Positions 7,195 through 16,500 of a stretch of 43,645 nt of DNA are shown piece by piece. The position numbers were made by a program, and so were the translations under genes. The notes beneath the pieces were generated by a model. That model saw only the letters and a list, made by a program, of their open reading frames with translations, was not told where the DNA came from and searched no databases. Source of the DNA: Cytophagales bacterium (GTDB taxonomy: Bacteria; Bacteroidota; Bacteroidia; Cytophagales; Spirosomataceae); contig RDXN01000081.1 in assembly GCA_004292855.1 (NCBI GenBank), positions 1-43,645 of the forward strand. The letters are read 5' to 3'. Every line of letters starts with the position of its first letter. Position 1 is the stretch's first letter.

Positions 7195-9717
7195 CTAAGC
7201 CGATTGAGCAGCTTTCAACTGAGTCCGCAAATCATCTAATTGCTTTTGTGCATCGGCAATCTTCTTATCGATTTCAGCACGCAGTTTATCGGCGTTTTTC
7301 GAGCGGGCAAAAAACTCAATGTTATTGCGGTACGTAGCAATGTCGTTTTCGAGGGTCGTAATCCGACGGCGAATGTCGCCACCGCGTGAGTCGTTGCCAC
7401 CCTCGTTCTGATAACCACCGCCACCGCTCCGGCGATACGAATCCCGGTCACCCCGATCATTGCGATCACCCCGATCCCGGTCATTGCGGTCACGACCGCC
7501 ACCACCACCTCGGCGGCTTCCGCTCACTTCAGCTTCGTTTTCCTGAATAACCCGATCTTTCTCCTTTTGCGACATTTTGCCCATTGCACCCACCAACGAG
7601 TTGATAGCCGCAATAAAGCGTTTCTGCGTCGACTGCATGTCTTTCTTAGGAACAAAGCCAATGCTACTCCATTCGCGCTTGAAATCGTTCATTTGCGAAA
7701 TGTCGGCACCTTCGGCAGCAGCCGCTTCGATGCGGGCAATCAGGGCATGTTTTTTAGCAAGGTTGTCTTCAAACTCGCGCTCTGTTTCCTGATTCTTGTT
7801 GCGCTTGCGGTTAAAGAAAGCGTCGCAGGCGTTTTTGAACCGGTCGAAAATCGAGTTCTTCTGCTTCTCCGGTACCTGACCAACATTCTTCCACTGACGC
7901 TGTAATTCGATTACGCGTTGTGTGAGTTCGGGCGTGTCTTCGCCTGAGTTCAGGATGGCCTCCACCTGTTCGCACAATTCCACTTTGGCTTTTAGGTTTT
8001 GGTCGCGTTTGGCTTCCAACTCCTTGAAGAATTCGCCTTTGTTGTGGAAGAATGTTTTCAGTGTAGCCCAAAACTTCTTGCTCAATTCTTTACCTTCTTC
8101 GCGGGGCATGGAGCCTTTCAGAGCGTTCCAACGATCCTGAATCCCCATGACCTCTTTGGTCTTGTCGTTCCAGTCGTTGATGCTCGACGAAGCGAAGCTC
8201 GTAAACGGCACCAACTCTTCGTAGATGGCCGATTTCTCCTCGTACAGTTGTGCGGATTCCTTCCGTTGCTCCTCAGTCTGCCCCCGGCGACGCTCGTACA
8301 ACACGTCGAGCGCGGCCTTCATGCGGCCCCAAAGAACTTCCTGCTCGGCTTTTGGAGCCGGACCAATATGCTTATATTCTTCAAACAACGAGTTGGCCTC
8401 GTCGATTGTCTGACGCGACACCGACTTCTCGGCAACCTCCTGCGCCATAGCCTCGACGCGCCCAATCACCTCGGCTTTCAACGATGCGTTGCGCTTGCGG
8501 TCGAGTTCTTTCAGTTCGAAATAGATGTTCCGGTTGCTGTAGTACCGGTCAACGAGGGCGTGGTAGGTGGCCCAAAGCGTGGCGTTGTGGGGTGAATTAA
8601 TGTTGCCCGCAGCCTTCCACTCGTCCTGAATAGCCTTGAAATCATTCCAGCTCGCCTTTGGGTCAGCCGCGCTGCTTTCTTCGTTCTCGACAAGCTCACG
8701 CAACCGGCGCAACAGGTCGGTTTTGGTAGCGAAATTGGTATCTTTCGCTTTATCGAGATTCTGGAAGTAATTGTTTTTAAGGCTCTTAATTTGCTTGTAA
8801 AGCGCGTCGAACTGAGTCGTGTCGTCGTCGTGCTTGAATTCAAAACCTTCTTCTGATCCGTTCTCTTCGGTGTATTTGGCCAAAGCCGCTTGCCGATCAC
8901 CCTGCTTGAGTTGATCGAACAAAGGCTTAACTGTCTTCAACGTCGCATCGGCGCGTTTGAAGTCGGCGGGGGTTACCGATTCGGCACTAGCGGCTGTCAG
9001 GGTGTCTTGCAGTAGGGCCACAAACTCCGCTTTGCCATATTGGCTATAGTCGGCGGCTGTCTCGGTTACGGCTTCGTCGTCCTCCTCGGTGGTTTCGCTC
9101 GCACCATACTGGGCCGTAATCTCCTCCGCAACTGATGGTTCGATTGTCTCCATTGCGGGAGCCTCGGCTTCAACCTCTGGTTCTACAGAAACAGGGGCTT
9201 CTTCTTCGACCGGGGCTACTTCGGCAACGGGTTCCTCAACCTCGGCTGTTTCGGCGGCAGCCGTTTCTTCAACAGCGGGTGTTTCTTCCGCAGCGGGGGC
9301 CACCTCGGCAACCGGCTCTTCGGCAACAGGGGTTTCTTCAACCGCTGGGGCCTCCGCTACAGGCTCCGCTTCGGCAACGGGTTCCTCAGCAGGCTGTTCG
9401 GTGGCAGGCTCTGGGGATTCCGAAACCGTCTCGGTTTCTGCAACAATCGAGGGTACTTCCGCGTCAGCGGGTAACTCTTCACTCGTAATCGACTCAACTG
9501 GTGCATCTGTCGATGCGCTTTCAGGGGCCGATTCTTCCGAGGGTTCGACGGGCGTTGATGCCTCAACCGTGTCCGTTGACTGGGCAGCAGGTTCGTCTGT
9601 TACATCCTCTTGAGCAGGCTCCGCAGCAGCATTTTCCGTTGCATCCAGTTCCAACATTTCGGCTGGCTTACTGGTCAAATCCTCAGGTCCTTTGATTTCT
9701 TTTTCTTCGTTTGCCAT
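7195..9717 (-). CDS. DUF349 repeat protein with long acidic N-terminus and RGG-like tail
   Basis: A protein of about 840 residues. The first 220 or so are a low-complexity run of Glu, Ala, Val and Pro (EEPVAEAEPVAEAPAVEETP style), strongly acidic and probably disordered. Residues about 225-690 hold several helical DUF349 units, each with conserved Trp and basic residues (DEWKAAG, RQWKNVGQVP, REWSSIGFVP). A Gly/Arg/Asp stretch near 700-760 resembles an RGG box, and a coiled-coil helix ends the chain. DUF349 function is poorly known; the RGG-like part hints at RNA binding, which is inference. ATG at 9717 (MANEEKE) is preferred, with ATG at 9726 also possible. It stands alone with its own terminator and is divergent from pdxH. 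Confidence 0.85.
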   Translation of the reverse strand: MANEEKEIKGPEDLTSKPAEMLELDATENAAAEPAQEDVTDEPAAQSTDTVEASTPVEPSEESAPESASTDAPVESITSEELPADAEVPSIVAETETVSESPEPATEQPAEEPVAEAEPVAEAPAVEETPVAEEPVAEVAPAAEETPAVEETAAAETAEVEEPVAEVAPVEEEAPVSVEPEVEAEAPAMETIEPSVAEEITAQYGASETTEEDDEAVTETAADYSQYGKAEFVALLQDTLTAASAESVTPADFKRADATLKTVKPLFDQLKQGDRQAALAKYTEENGSEEGFEFKHDDDTTQFDALYKQIKSLKNNYFQNLDKAKDTNFATKTDLLRRLRELVENEESSAADPKASWNDFKAIQDEWKAAGNINSPHNATLWATYHALVDRYYSNRNIYFELKELDRKRNASLKAEVIGRVEAMAQEVAEKSVSRQTIDEANSLFEEYKHIGPAPKAEQEVLWGRMKAALDVLYERRRGQTEEQRKESAQLYEEKSAIYEELVPFTSFASSSINDWNDKTKEVMGIQDRWNALKGSMPREEGKELSKKFWATLKTFFHNKGEFFKELEAKRDQNLKAKVELCEQVEAILNSGEDTPELTQRVIELQRQWKNVGQVPEKQKNSIFDRFKNACDAFFNRKRNKNQETEREFEDNLAKKHALIARIEAAAAEGADISQMNDFKREWSSIGFVPKKDMQSTQKRFIAAINSLVGAMGKMSQKEKDRVIQENEAEVSGSRRGGGGGRDRNDRDRGDRNDRGDRDSYRRSGGGGYQNEGGNDSRGGDIRRRITTLENDIATYRNNIEFFARSKNADKLRAEIDKKIADAQKQLDDLRTQLKAAQSA

Positions 9718-9809
9718 GTTGGTCATGTACCGATTACTTTTGCAAAAATAGAAAGAATTGCGGATTAAGCGGATTTTTCCTCATCGATCCGTTACAATGT
9801 GACTAAATT

Positions 9810-10451
9810 ATGCCCATAGAAATAGCCGATCTACGTAAAGAGTACACCCTCAACGGGCTGGATGTCGCCGATGTCTTGCCCAATCCTATCGCTCAGTTCC
9901 GTCAATGGTTTGAGGCCGCGCTGGGGGCAGGTGTCCCCGAACCCAACGCTATGCACCTTACTACGGTGAGCCAGGAAGGGCGTCCGTCGGGCCGAATCGT
10001 GTTAATTAAGGATGTCGACGAGCGGGGTTTCGTCTTTTATACGAACTACGAAAGCCAGAAAGGGCAGGAGTTAACGGCACGTCCGGTGGCTTCGCTCACG
10101 TTTTTTTACCCCGAACTCGAACGGCAGATTCGCGTTACGGGGCGGGTCGAAAAAGTAAGTGCCGAGGAGTCGGATGCGTATCATACCAGTCGCCCTCGTG
10201 GCAGTCAGATTGGGGCATGGGTGTCGCATCAGAGTACCGTCATCGCAGGGCGCGACGTGCTCGAAAATCGCCAACGCGAACTAGAGGCTCAATTTGAGGG
10301 GCAACCCGTGCCGCGCCCTCCCCATTGGGGCGGTTTTCGAGTCGTGCCCGACCAACTGGAGTTTTGGCAGGGTCGCCCCAGCCGGCTGCACGACCGGATT
10401 CGGTATCGACTGGAGGGGGGGGGCTGGATTATTGAGCGGGTATCACCGTAA
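9810..10451 (+). CDS. pdxH: Pyridoxamine 5'-phosphate oxidase
   Basis: FMN-dependent enzyme that oxidises pyridoxamine or pyridoxine 5'-phosphate to pyridoxal 5'-phosphate with O2, completing vitamin B6 synthesis or salvage in the cytoplasm. The 213 residues equal the usual family length. Recognisable segments are the N-terminal [11 protein letters not shown], the FMN-binding [31 protein letters not shown], and the C-terminal family signature [16 protein letters not shown]. The ATG at 9810 is the only sensible start. It ends 5 bases before the convergent ROK kinase gene, so the two probably share a termination zone. Confidence 0.96.
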   Translation: MPIEIADLRKEYTLNGLDVADVLPNPIAQFRQWFEAALGAGVPEPNAMHLTTVSQEGRPSGRIVLIKDVDERGFVFYTNYESQKGQELTARPVASLTFFYPELERQIRVTGRVEKVSAEESDAYHTSRPRGSQIGAWVSHQSTVIAGRDVLENRQRELEAQFEGQPVPRPPHWGGFRVVPDQLEFWQGRPSRLHDRIRYRLEGGGWIIERVSP

Positions 10452-10456
10452 ATACT

Positions 10457-11386
10457 TTACAACATCGCCAAGGCCCCAATCGGAACGGCTTCTTCGCGGA
10501 GTTGGGCCAGAAAAACGAGCGGGGCGGGCCGGAACGCCTTCATCACGAACCGTTCGAGAGCCGTTTTGACGGCCACCCGCAGGGGTTCACCAATGAGCGA
10601 CAAGCCCCCGCCCAACACAATCACCTGTGGGTGAAACAAGTGCGTGACGTGCGACAACCCCAACGCCAGCACCGACCCCACCTGCTCGATGAGCATTCGG
10701 GCAACGGGGTCGCTTTGCTCATAGGCGGGGTGCAGATACCGGGCCTCGCCCCCCACGCGCCCTTCGTTGGTGGCGGCTTCGACCAGGCAACGGAGGGGTG
10801 AGTCGGTGGGGAGTTGGGGTAACATATCACGGATTTGCCGGTCTATGGCCCAGCCCGAACAGGTTTCTTCGAGCGTTTGACCGGGGGTGTTTTCGCCGGG
10901 CGGCACGAGCCACAGATGACCCAGTTCGGCTTCGCCCGGCAGTGCGCCGTGGTAAATTTGCCCGTCGACAATCATACCCCCGCCAATACCGCTGCCAACC
11001 GTCACATAAAATACATGGCGATAACCCCGACCGGCCCCGTGAAGAGCCTCGCCCAGAGCCGCCACGTTGGCATCGTTTTCAACCCGGATGGTTTGGGCTT
11101 GTGTTTGTTCCTGTAGCCAGCGCATGAGGTTCAAGCCTGCCCAACCTTCGATCTGAAACGAGGTGCTGATTTGCCCGGTATCACTGTTCACGGGGCCACC
11201 AAACCCAACACCCACTGCCGTTGCCGGCACGTGCAGTTGGCGCAGTGTCTGGGTAATGTTGTCCAGAATTCCCTCAGCCCCCCGTTGTTTATCAACGGCA
11301 TACCGGAACCGCTGCTGGACCTGACCGGCCCCATCGGCGGCAAAAATTTGGAGCTTTGTACCGCCTATTTCGATGCCTAGTTTCAT
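10457..11386 (-). CDS. ROK-family sugar kinase lacking the zinc-binding cysteine motif
   Basis: A 309-residue kinase or kinase-like protein of the ROK family, likely phosphorylating a hexose. Visible are the phosphate-binding EIGGTK (6-11), the catalytic END with D105, the adenosine motif GSGIGGG (131-137) and GEAELGH with H157. The usual CxCGxxGC zinc motif that should follow H157 is replaced by PPGENTPGQTLEETCSG, leaving one cysteine (C176), so it belongs to a zinc-free subgroup or has altered substrate use. It lies downstream of a beta-phosphoglucomutase-like phosphatase on the same strand, 66 bases apart, which suggests joint sugar-phosphate metabolism. An octamer-repeat hairpin starts only a few bases upstream of its ATG. 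The exact sugar cannot be read from the sequence. Confidence 0.85.
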   Translation of the reverse strand: MKLGIEIGGTKLQIFAADGAGQVQQRFRYAVDKQRGAEGILDNITQTLRQLHVPATAVGVGFGGPVNSDTGQISTSFQIEGWAGLNLMRWLQEQTQAQTIRVENDANVAALGEALHGAGRGYRHVFYVTVGSGIGGGMIVDGQIYHGALPGEAELGHLWLVPPGENTPGQTLEETCSGWAIDRQIRDMLPQLPTDSPLRCLVEAATNEGRVGGEARYLHPAYEQSDPVARMLIEQVGSVLALGLSHVTHLFHPQVIVLGGGLSLIGEPLRVAVKTALERFVMKAFRPAPLVFLAQLREEAVPIGALAML

Positions 11387-11388
11387 AG

Positions 11389-11475
11389 TTTGAATAATTG
11401 AATTGTTGAATGATTGAATTACTGAATACTGGTTGCAGGTTAATTCAACAATTTAATCATTCAACAACTCAATCA
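11389..11475. repeat. Octamer-repeat hairpin between HAD and ROK genes
   Basis: The left arm (11391-11427) reads as consecutive 8-base units TGAATAAT, TGAATTGT, TGAATGAT, TGAATTAC, TGAATACT. The right arm (11442-11475) is its imperfect reverse complement, with about 5 mismatches in 32. The right arm overlaps the 3' end of the HAD gene and supplies its TAA stop; the left arm comes within 5 bases of the ROK start codon. It shares its unit with the hairpin at 32690-32769. Confidence 0.85.
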
Positions 11476-12124
11476 GTGTCTCGTACGTAATCTGCGTAAA
11501 GTCGTCGATAATAAGGTGGGGGTTCGTGTGGGCTAGTTCAGCGCGGGTGTGGGTGGTGGCGAGGGCAACAACCGTCATTCCTGCCCGTAGGCCCGCTTCG
11601 ATACCAGAAAAAGCATCTTCAAACACCACGCACCGATTGGGTGGCAGGCCCAGGCGTTGCCCAGCCGTCAGGTAAATTTCGGGGTCGGGTTTGCCGCGTT
11701 GAATCATCGAGGCATCGACAATGGCCGAAAAAAACGGACGAATACCCGTGCCATCGAGCGTAAAGGCGATGTTGCTGACAGGTGCCGAGGTTCCTACCGC
11801 CATCGGGACATTATGTGCCTTTAATTTGTTTAAAAACGGAAGCAGGCCGGGCGTTGGGGCCAGGGTGGGCGCATACAACTCGCGATAAATGGCTTCTTTT
11901 TCTTCGGTGAGCGAATAAACCTCATCACTCAACAAAGTCCGCTGCATGACATAGGGCATGGAGTCGGCGGCAACGCGCCCGTTGATAAATTGGGCGTACT
12001 GCTCCAGGGTGATGGTGCGGTTGTGGCGGGTGGCAAATTGTTGCCATGAGTCGGCATGGAAGCGGTGATTATCCACCAAAACCCCGTCCATATCGAACAG
12101 GGCCGCGAAAGGTGCGTTGTTCAT
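11453..12124 (-). CDS. HAD-superfamily phosphatase / beta-phosphoglucomutase-like
   Basis: A 223-residue haloacid-dehalogenase-type enzyme of subfamily IA. All four motifs are present: I is FDMDGVLVDN with nucleophile D11 and acid D13, II is GTSA with T112, III is K145 in RGKPDP, IV is FEDAFSGIEA with E169-D170. GTSA and the small helical cap (about 20-90) are typical of beta-phosphoglucomutases and related sugar-phosphate phosphatases. It is followed on the same strand by a ROK kinase, so kinase and phosphatase or mutase may act on the same sugar. The last residues (ELLND) and the stop codon are encoded by one arm of the octamer hairpin, so the repeat has probably replaced the original C-terminus. 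Confidence 0.9.
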   Translation of the reverse strand: MNNAPFAALFDMDGVLVDNHRFHADSWQQFATRHNRTITLEQYAQFINGRVAADSMPYVMQRTLLSDEVYSLTEEKEAIYRELYAPTLAPTPGLLPFLNKLKAHNVPMAVGTSAPVSNIAFTLDGTGIRPFFSAIVDASMIQRGKPDPEIYLTAGQRLGLPPNRCVVFEDAFSGIEAGLRAGMTVVALATTHTRAELAHTNPHLIIDDFTQITYETLIELLND

Positions 12125-12154
12125 GCCACAAAGGTAGCGTCTTATGCCGGTCGG

Positions 12155-12886
12155 CTACAAGGTGTTGTAATACTCGAATACCTGGGCTAGTCCCGATGCT
12201 TTTTTGAGGTCGGGCTTCTTCTCTTTCAAATAGGCTTCGATGGCCGCTTCCTGGCTAGCCATGAGTTCGAGTATGGCTTTCTTAGAGGGCGAAAATTTCA
12301 TGACCATCCGGCCTTTGGCCACGTAAAACTCTCGTTTCTTGACGAGTTCGTCGTCTTTGGTGCCCACGTTGAGTGCCGCGTTGAAGTTAGCTGTTTTCAC
12401 GATAATGCTGTGGCGTTGCAGCAGTGAGAATTTACCGGTTGTGAGACTTTCCAGAAATCCAACCAGTTCGTCGGAGGCACCCCGGTATTCGCGGGCGTTA
12501 ACAAAAAGGCTCGTGCCGCCCAGCCGGTTATTCATCACAAAATACCGAACGGTGGGGGCTTTAGCGGCCCGAATGTCGGTCGGACTGGCGCGTATTTCCA
12601 CTTCCTGCGTGTAAAGATCGTAGCGAAGGGGCACCCCGCCGAGCGAGTCAGCCGCGCCAATACGCCCATAGAATCGAACGTTGCCTGCCTGAAACGTGGT
12701 GTCGTAATAGTTGTCGCCAATAAGTTTGCCTTTTTCCCCCTCTACGCCAAACAGAACACCTGTGGCCGGGACGATGAGGCCACTAAAATTGATGCGGTCT
12801 TTGGTGGTCTGCATCATGCCCCCGCTTTGCGCCAGAGCGTTTATACTGAGGAAAAAAGTTACGAGAAACAGGAGTTTAGTGCGCAT
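12155..12886 (-). CDS. Secreted hypothetical protein
   Basis: A 243-residue protein I do not recognise. It begins with a clear signal peptide (MRTKLLFLVTFFLSINALAQ, cleavage after LAQ), so it is exported to the periplasm or surface. The mature part looks beta-rich, with VRFYGRIGAADSLGGVPLRYD in the middle, then a basic KKREFYVAKGRMVMKF strand and a helical tail with ASQEAAIEAYLKEKKPDLKKA. The second half resembles exported Cytophagales proteins of unknown role. It ends 30 bases before the HAD gene on the same strand and may be co-transcribed with it. Confidence 0.8.
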   Translation of the reverse strand: MRTKLLFLVTFFLSINALAQSGGMMQTTKDRINFSGLIVPATGVLFGVEGEKGKLIGDNYYDTTFQAGNVRFYGRIGAADSLGGVPLRYDLYTQEVEIRASPTDIRAAKAPTVRYFVMNNRLGGTSLFVNAREYRGASDELVGFLESLTTGKFSLLQRHSIIVKTANFNAALNVGTKDDELVKKREFYVAKGRMVMKFSPSKKAILELMASQEAAIEAYLKEKKPDLKKASGLAQVFEYYNTL

Positions 12887-12912
12887 GGTGATGTTGTGAA
12901 AAAGTAAAGGTT

Positions 12913-13035
12913 CTATTCATTTAACAGAGTCTTGACTTCTGCTTGTAACACAGGAAGATGTCGAATAACGATACCCCAAATAATGTCGTCCGAAACAGAA
13001 TCGTACCCATGAATGATTCGGTTTGTTTATTTCAT
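12913..13035 (-). pseudogene. HepT (DUF86/HEPN) remnant, C-terminal piece only
   Basis: Directly downstream of the MNT gene, on the same strand, an ATG at 13035 overlaps the MNT stop as ATGA, which is usual for MNT-HEPN operons. The frame then reads ATG AAA TAA, and after that stop continues in the same frame as TNRIIHGYDSVSDD, IIWGIVIRHLPVLQAEV and KTLLNE, then TAG at 12915. That is the C-terminal third of HepT, including the H-x-Y part of the RX4HXY ribonuclease motif, but the motif's Arg is Thr. About 70-100 N-terminal residues are gone. The simplest reading is an internal deletion joining the start codon to the catalytic region. Confidence 0.8.
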
Positions 13036-13334
13036 TGTCCATAAAGGAGTTGTCTTTGCTGATTAATAGATGTTCTTAAGTATGGATTCTTGATAGCCTT
13101 CTCTTCTAACAGATCAACTGGTCTGTTGAAAACATCCTGTAGTGAGAATTTGAAGTCAAAGTAGTTATCGGCATAATCCTCAACAGCTATGGTTGAAAAA
13201 TCAACAACCAGATCAATATCGCTAGTTGCGGTGAATTTATCAGTCAGAACCGAACCGAACGCGTACAAGCTTTTGACCTTATATATTCTACAAAGTTCTG
13301 TAATAACTGAGTTATATGGAGCGAGCCTGTTCAT
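13032..13334 (-). CDS. MNT-type minimal nucleotidyltransferase (MntA-like), partner of HepT
   Basis: A 100-residue single-domain nucleotidyltransferase. The signature GS-x10-DxD is exact: G27-S28 in YAFGSVLTDKF, then D39-I-D41 in SDIDLVV; a third acidic residue is probably D94-equivalent in RPVDLLEE (about 73). In MntA-HepT systems this protein AMPylates the HEPN ribonuclease and silences it. Here the HepT gene is reduced to a fragment, so the antitoxin has outlived its toxin. The frame is intact and could still be expressed, perhaps protecting against a related HepT elsewhere. Base composition is markedly more AT-rich than the flanking genes, which suggests acquisition by transfer. Confidence 0.88.
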   Translation of the reverse strand: MNRLAPYNSVITELCRIYKVKSLYAFGSVLTDKFTATSDIDLVVDFSTIAVEDYADNYFDFKFSLQDVFNRPVDLLEEKAIKNPYLRTSINQQRQLLYGQ

Positions 13335-13486
13335 CGGGCTTTACGAGAAAATCAGTTAGCTTTTAAGTATTTCTCAGAACTCAAATTTAGCGGGAGTTAA
13401 TCTATATAACAACGCCGAAACTGCAACAAACGATGTAAGTCCAACCAAAATTTGGTGGGGTAAGGGTGATGCTTTACTTGCTTTTG

Positions 13487-13494
13487 TAGCTTTG
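13487..13494 (+). promoter_or_regulatory. Predicted -7 element of the amidohydrolase operon
   Basis: TAGCTTTG is an exact TAnnTTTG match, 34 bases upstream of the ATG at 13528. I see no convincing -33 element at the usual distance. Confidence 0.45.
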
Positions 13495-13527
13495 ACGTTT
13501 TCCTGATTACCACTTCAAAAATTCTCT

Positions 13528-16500
13528 ATGAAAAAACTCGTACTGACGGGATTGTTGGCCTTCGCGCTGACAACGGTTGGTTGGGCGCAAACGACATTCC
13601 CCCGTAACGGAGTGTACGACGAACGACCGGGCTTGTATGCCTTCACCAATGCGACCATTATTGTCGACGCTAAAACCACTCTGCAAAACGCTACCCTGCT
13701 CATTCGAGATGGGCGTGTAGAGGCCGTTGGCACAGGCATTACCCCGCCCGCCGGGGCCGTGGTGGCCGACTTGAAAGGTCGCCGAATTTACCCTTCGCTA
13801 ATCGACATTGATTCGGACTACGGCATGCCCGAAGTGCAGCGTCCGCGTGGGGGTGGTTTTGGGGCACCCCCGCAACTCGAATCGAACAAAAAGGGGCCGT
13901 ACTACTGGAATCAGGCCGTACAGCCCGAAAACGAAGCCGGGATGCTGTTCAAAGTGACCGGACCCAAAGCCGATGAACTCCGCAAACTGGGCTTCGGGGC
14001 CGTGCTTACGCATCCGCACGATGGCATCATCCGGGGCAGCGGTTCGCTCGTGACCCTGGCCGATGAGCGCGAGAACAATGTGGTGTTGCGGCAGAATCTG
14101 TCGGCACACTACTCGTTCAGCAAGGGAAGTTCGGGGCAGAATTACCCTAGTTCGATGATGGGTGCGGTGGCCCTAATCCGACAGGCTTTGTACGATGCCG
14201 ACTGGTATAAACGCGCTGGTTCGAAAGAGCAGGCCAACCTCTCGCTCGACGCCCTAAACCGGCTTCAATCGCTACCCGCTTTTTTTGAGACGAGCGACAA
14301 ACTGGGCGTGTTGCGGGCCGATAAAATTGGCGACGAATTTGGTAAGCAGTTCATCATTCGGGGTGGGGGCGATGAATATCAGCGCATCGACGAGATCAAA
14401 GCAACGGGAGCTTCGCTTATCGTGCCCGTAAATTACCCGCAAGCCTACGACGTGGAAGACGCCTGGGATGCCGACAACGTGGCCCTTTCGGAGTTGAAGC
14501 ATTGGGAGATGGCCCCTATGAACGCCGGAATGCTGGCAAAAGCGGGCATCCCGTTCGCGCTCACAAGTGCGGGCCTGCGTAATCGGCCCGACTTTATGGC
14601 CAACGTGCGCAAGGCTATCGAAAACGGCCTGACCGAGCAACAAGCCCTCGAAGCACTGACCGCCACACCCGCCCGTCTGATGCAGGCCGAAGACCTGCTC
14701 GGAAGCCTGCAACCGGGCCGAATCGCCAACTTTATCATCACATCGGGTAACCTGTTCGCTGCCGACAACGTGATCTACGAAAACTGGATTCGGGGTAAGC
14801 AATACGTGGTTGTCAACCGTAACCTCGCCGATCTGCGCGGTACGTACAACCTCATGGTTGGCGACCGCTCGAACCTGAAACTGATTATTTCGGGCGGGAA
14901 TTCTGAAAAGCCTGATTATCAGGTGACCGTTAACGATACGACCAAGCTGACGCCAAAGGTTGCTATCGACAACAACCTGATTTCGATGCAGGTGGCCCTC
15001 GACCGTCGGCAACCCACCGCCCTCACGCGCCTAACCGGCTACCGCGACGGCGTGACCTTCCGGGGTGATGGTAACCTGCCCAACGGCTCGCCGGTTGCGT
15101 GGTCGGCCACGCGCACAGGCGATGCTCCCGCATCGACCTCGGCTGTATCTGGTTCAGCTACAAGCAGTTCGGCGGTGAGCAACACGGCCACTTCTGTGAT
15201 GATGTACCCGTTTGTAGGCATGGGCAACGCCCGCAAGCCACAGCCCGAAACCATGCTGATTCGCAACGCGACGATCTGGACCAACGAGGCCGATGGCATC
15301 CTGCAAAATGCTGATGTAATCGTGTCGGGCGGTAAAATTTCGCAGGTGGGCAAGGGTTTGGCAGCTCCAGCCAACGCCCGCGTGATCGACGGAACGGGCA
15401 AGCACCTGACCAACGGCATCATTGACGAACACTCGCACATTGCCCTGCTGTCGGTGAACGAAGGCTCACAGTCGAGTACGGCGGAGGTGCGGATGGGCGA
15501 CGTGGTCAACTCCGAAGACATCAATATTTACCGCCAACTGGCGGGGGGCGTTACGTCATCGCAACTGCTGCACGGCTCGGCCAACGCCATTGGCGGGCAG
15601 TCGGCCCTGATTAAGCTCAAGTGGGGCGAAGCTCCCGACGGGCTGCTTATCAAAGGGGCCGACGGGTTTATCAAGTTCGCGCTGGGCGAGAACGTGAAGC
15701 AGGCTAACTGGGGCGATGGAAACCGCGTTCGGTTCCCGCAAACGCGCATGGGCGTGGAACAGGTGTTTCTGGACCATTTTACCCGTGCCCGTGAATATTT
15801 GCGGCAGTGGGACAACTATAACTCGCTCAAAGGCAAGCTGAAAGAGATGGCCCTGGCCCCGCGTCGCGATGTTGAACTGGAGGCACTGGGCGAGATTCTG
15901 GAGAAGAAACGCTTCATTACCTGCCACTCCTACGTGCAGTCGGAGATCAACATGCTGATGAAGTTGGCCGATTCGCTGGGTTTCCGGGTCAACACGTTTA
16001 CGCACATTCTGGAGGGCTACAAAGTGGCCGACAAGATGGCGAAACATGGGGCCGGTGGCTCGTCGTTTGCCGACTGGTGGGCTTACAAAATGGAGGTGAA
16101 AGACGCCATTCCGTACAACGCGGCCATTATGCACCGGCAGGGCGTTCTGGTGTCGATCAACTCCGACGATGCCGAAATGGCCCGCCGACTGAATCAGGAA
16201 GCTGCCAAAGCCGTGGAGTATGGAGCCGTAAACGAGGCTGAAGCCTGGAAGATGGTCACCCTAAACCCAGCCAAACTATTGCACCTCGACAACCGTCTGG
16301 GCAGTATCCGGGCCGGCAAAGACGCCGACCTCGTGCTTTGGAACACCAACCCACTCGCGATTTATGCCCGCCCCGAAAAAACGATCATCGACGGAACGGT
16401 CTACTTCGACCTGCAAACCGAAGACGCCAAACGCGACGCCCTACAAACCGAACGCGCCCGAATTATCCAGAAAATGATTGCCTCGAAAGCCGGTGGTGCG

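Noticed and set aside
9089..9613. A Ser/Ala/Gly/Thr-rich open frame on the plus strand inside the DUF349 gene.
   Set aside because: It is the antisense reading of the Glu/Ala/Pro low-complexity region and has no independent signal.
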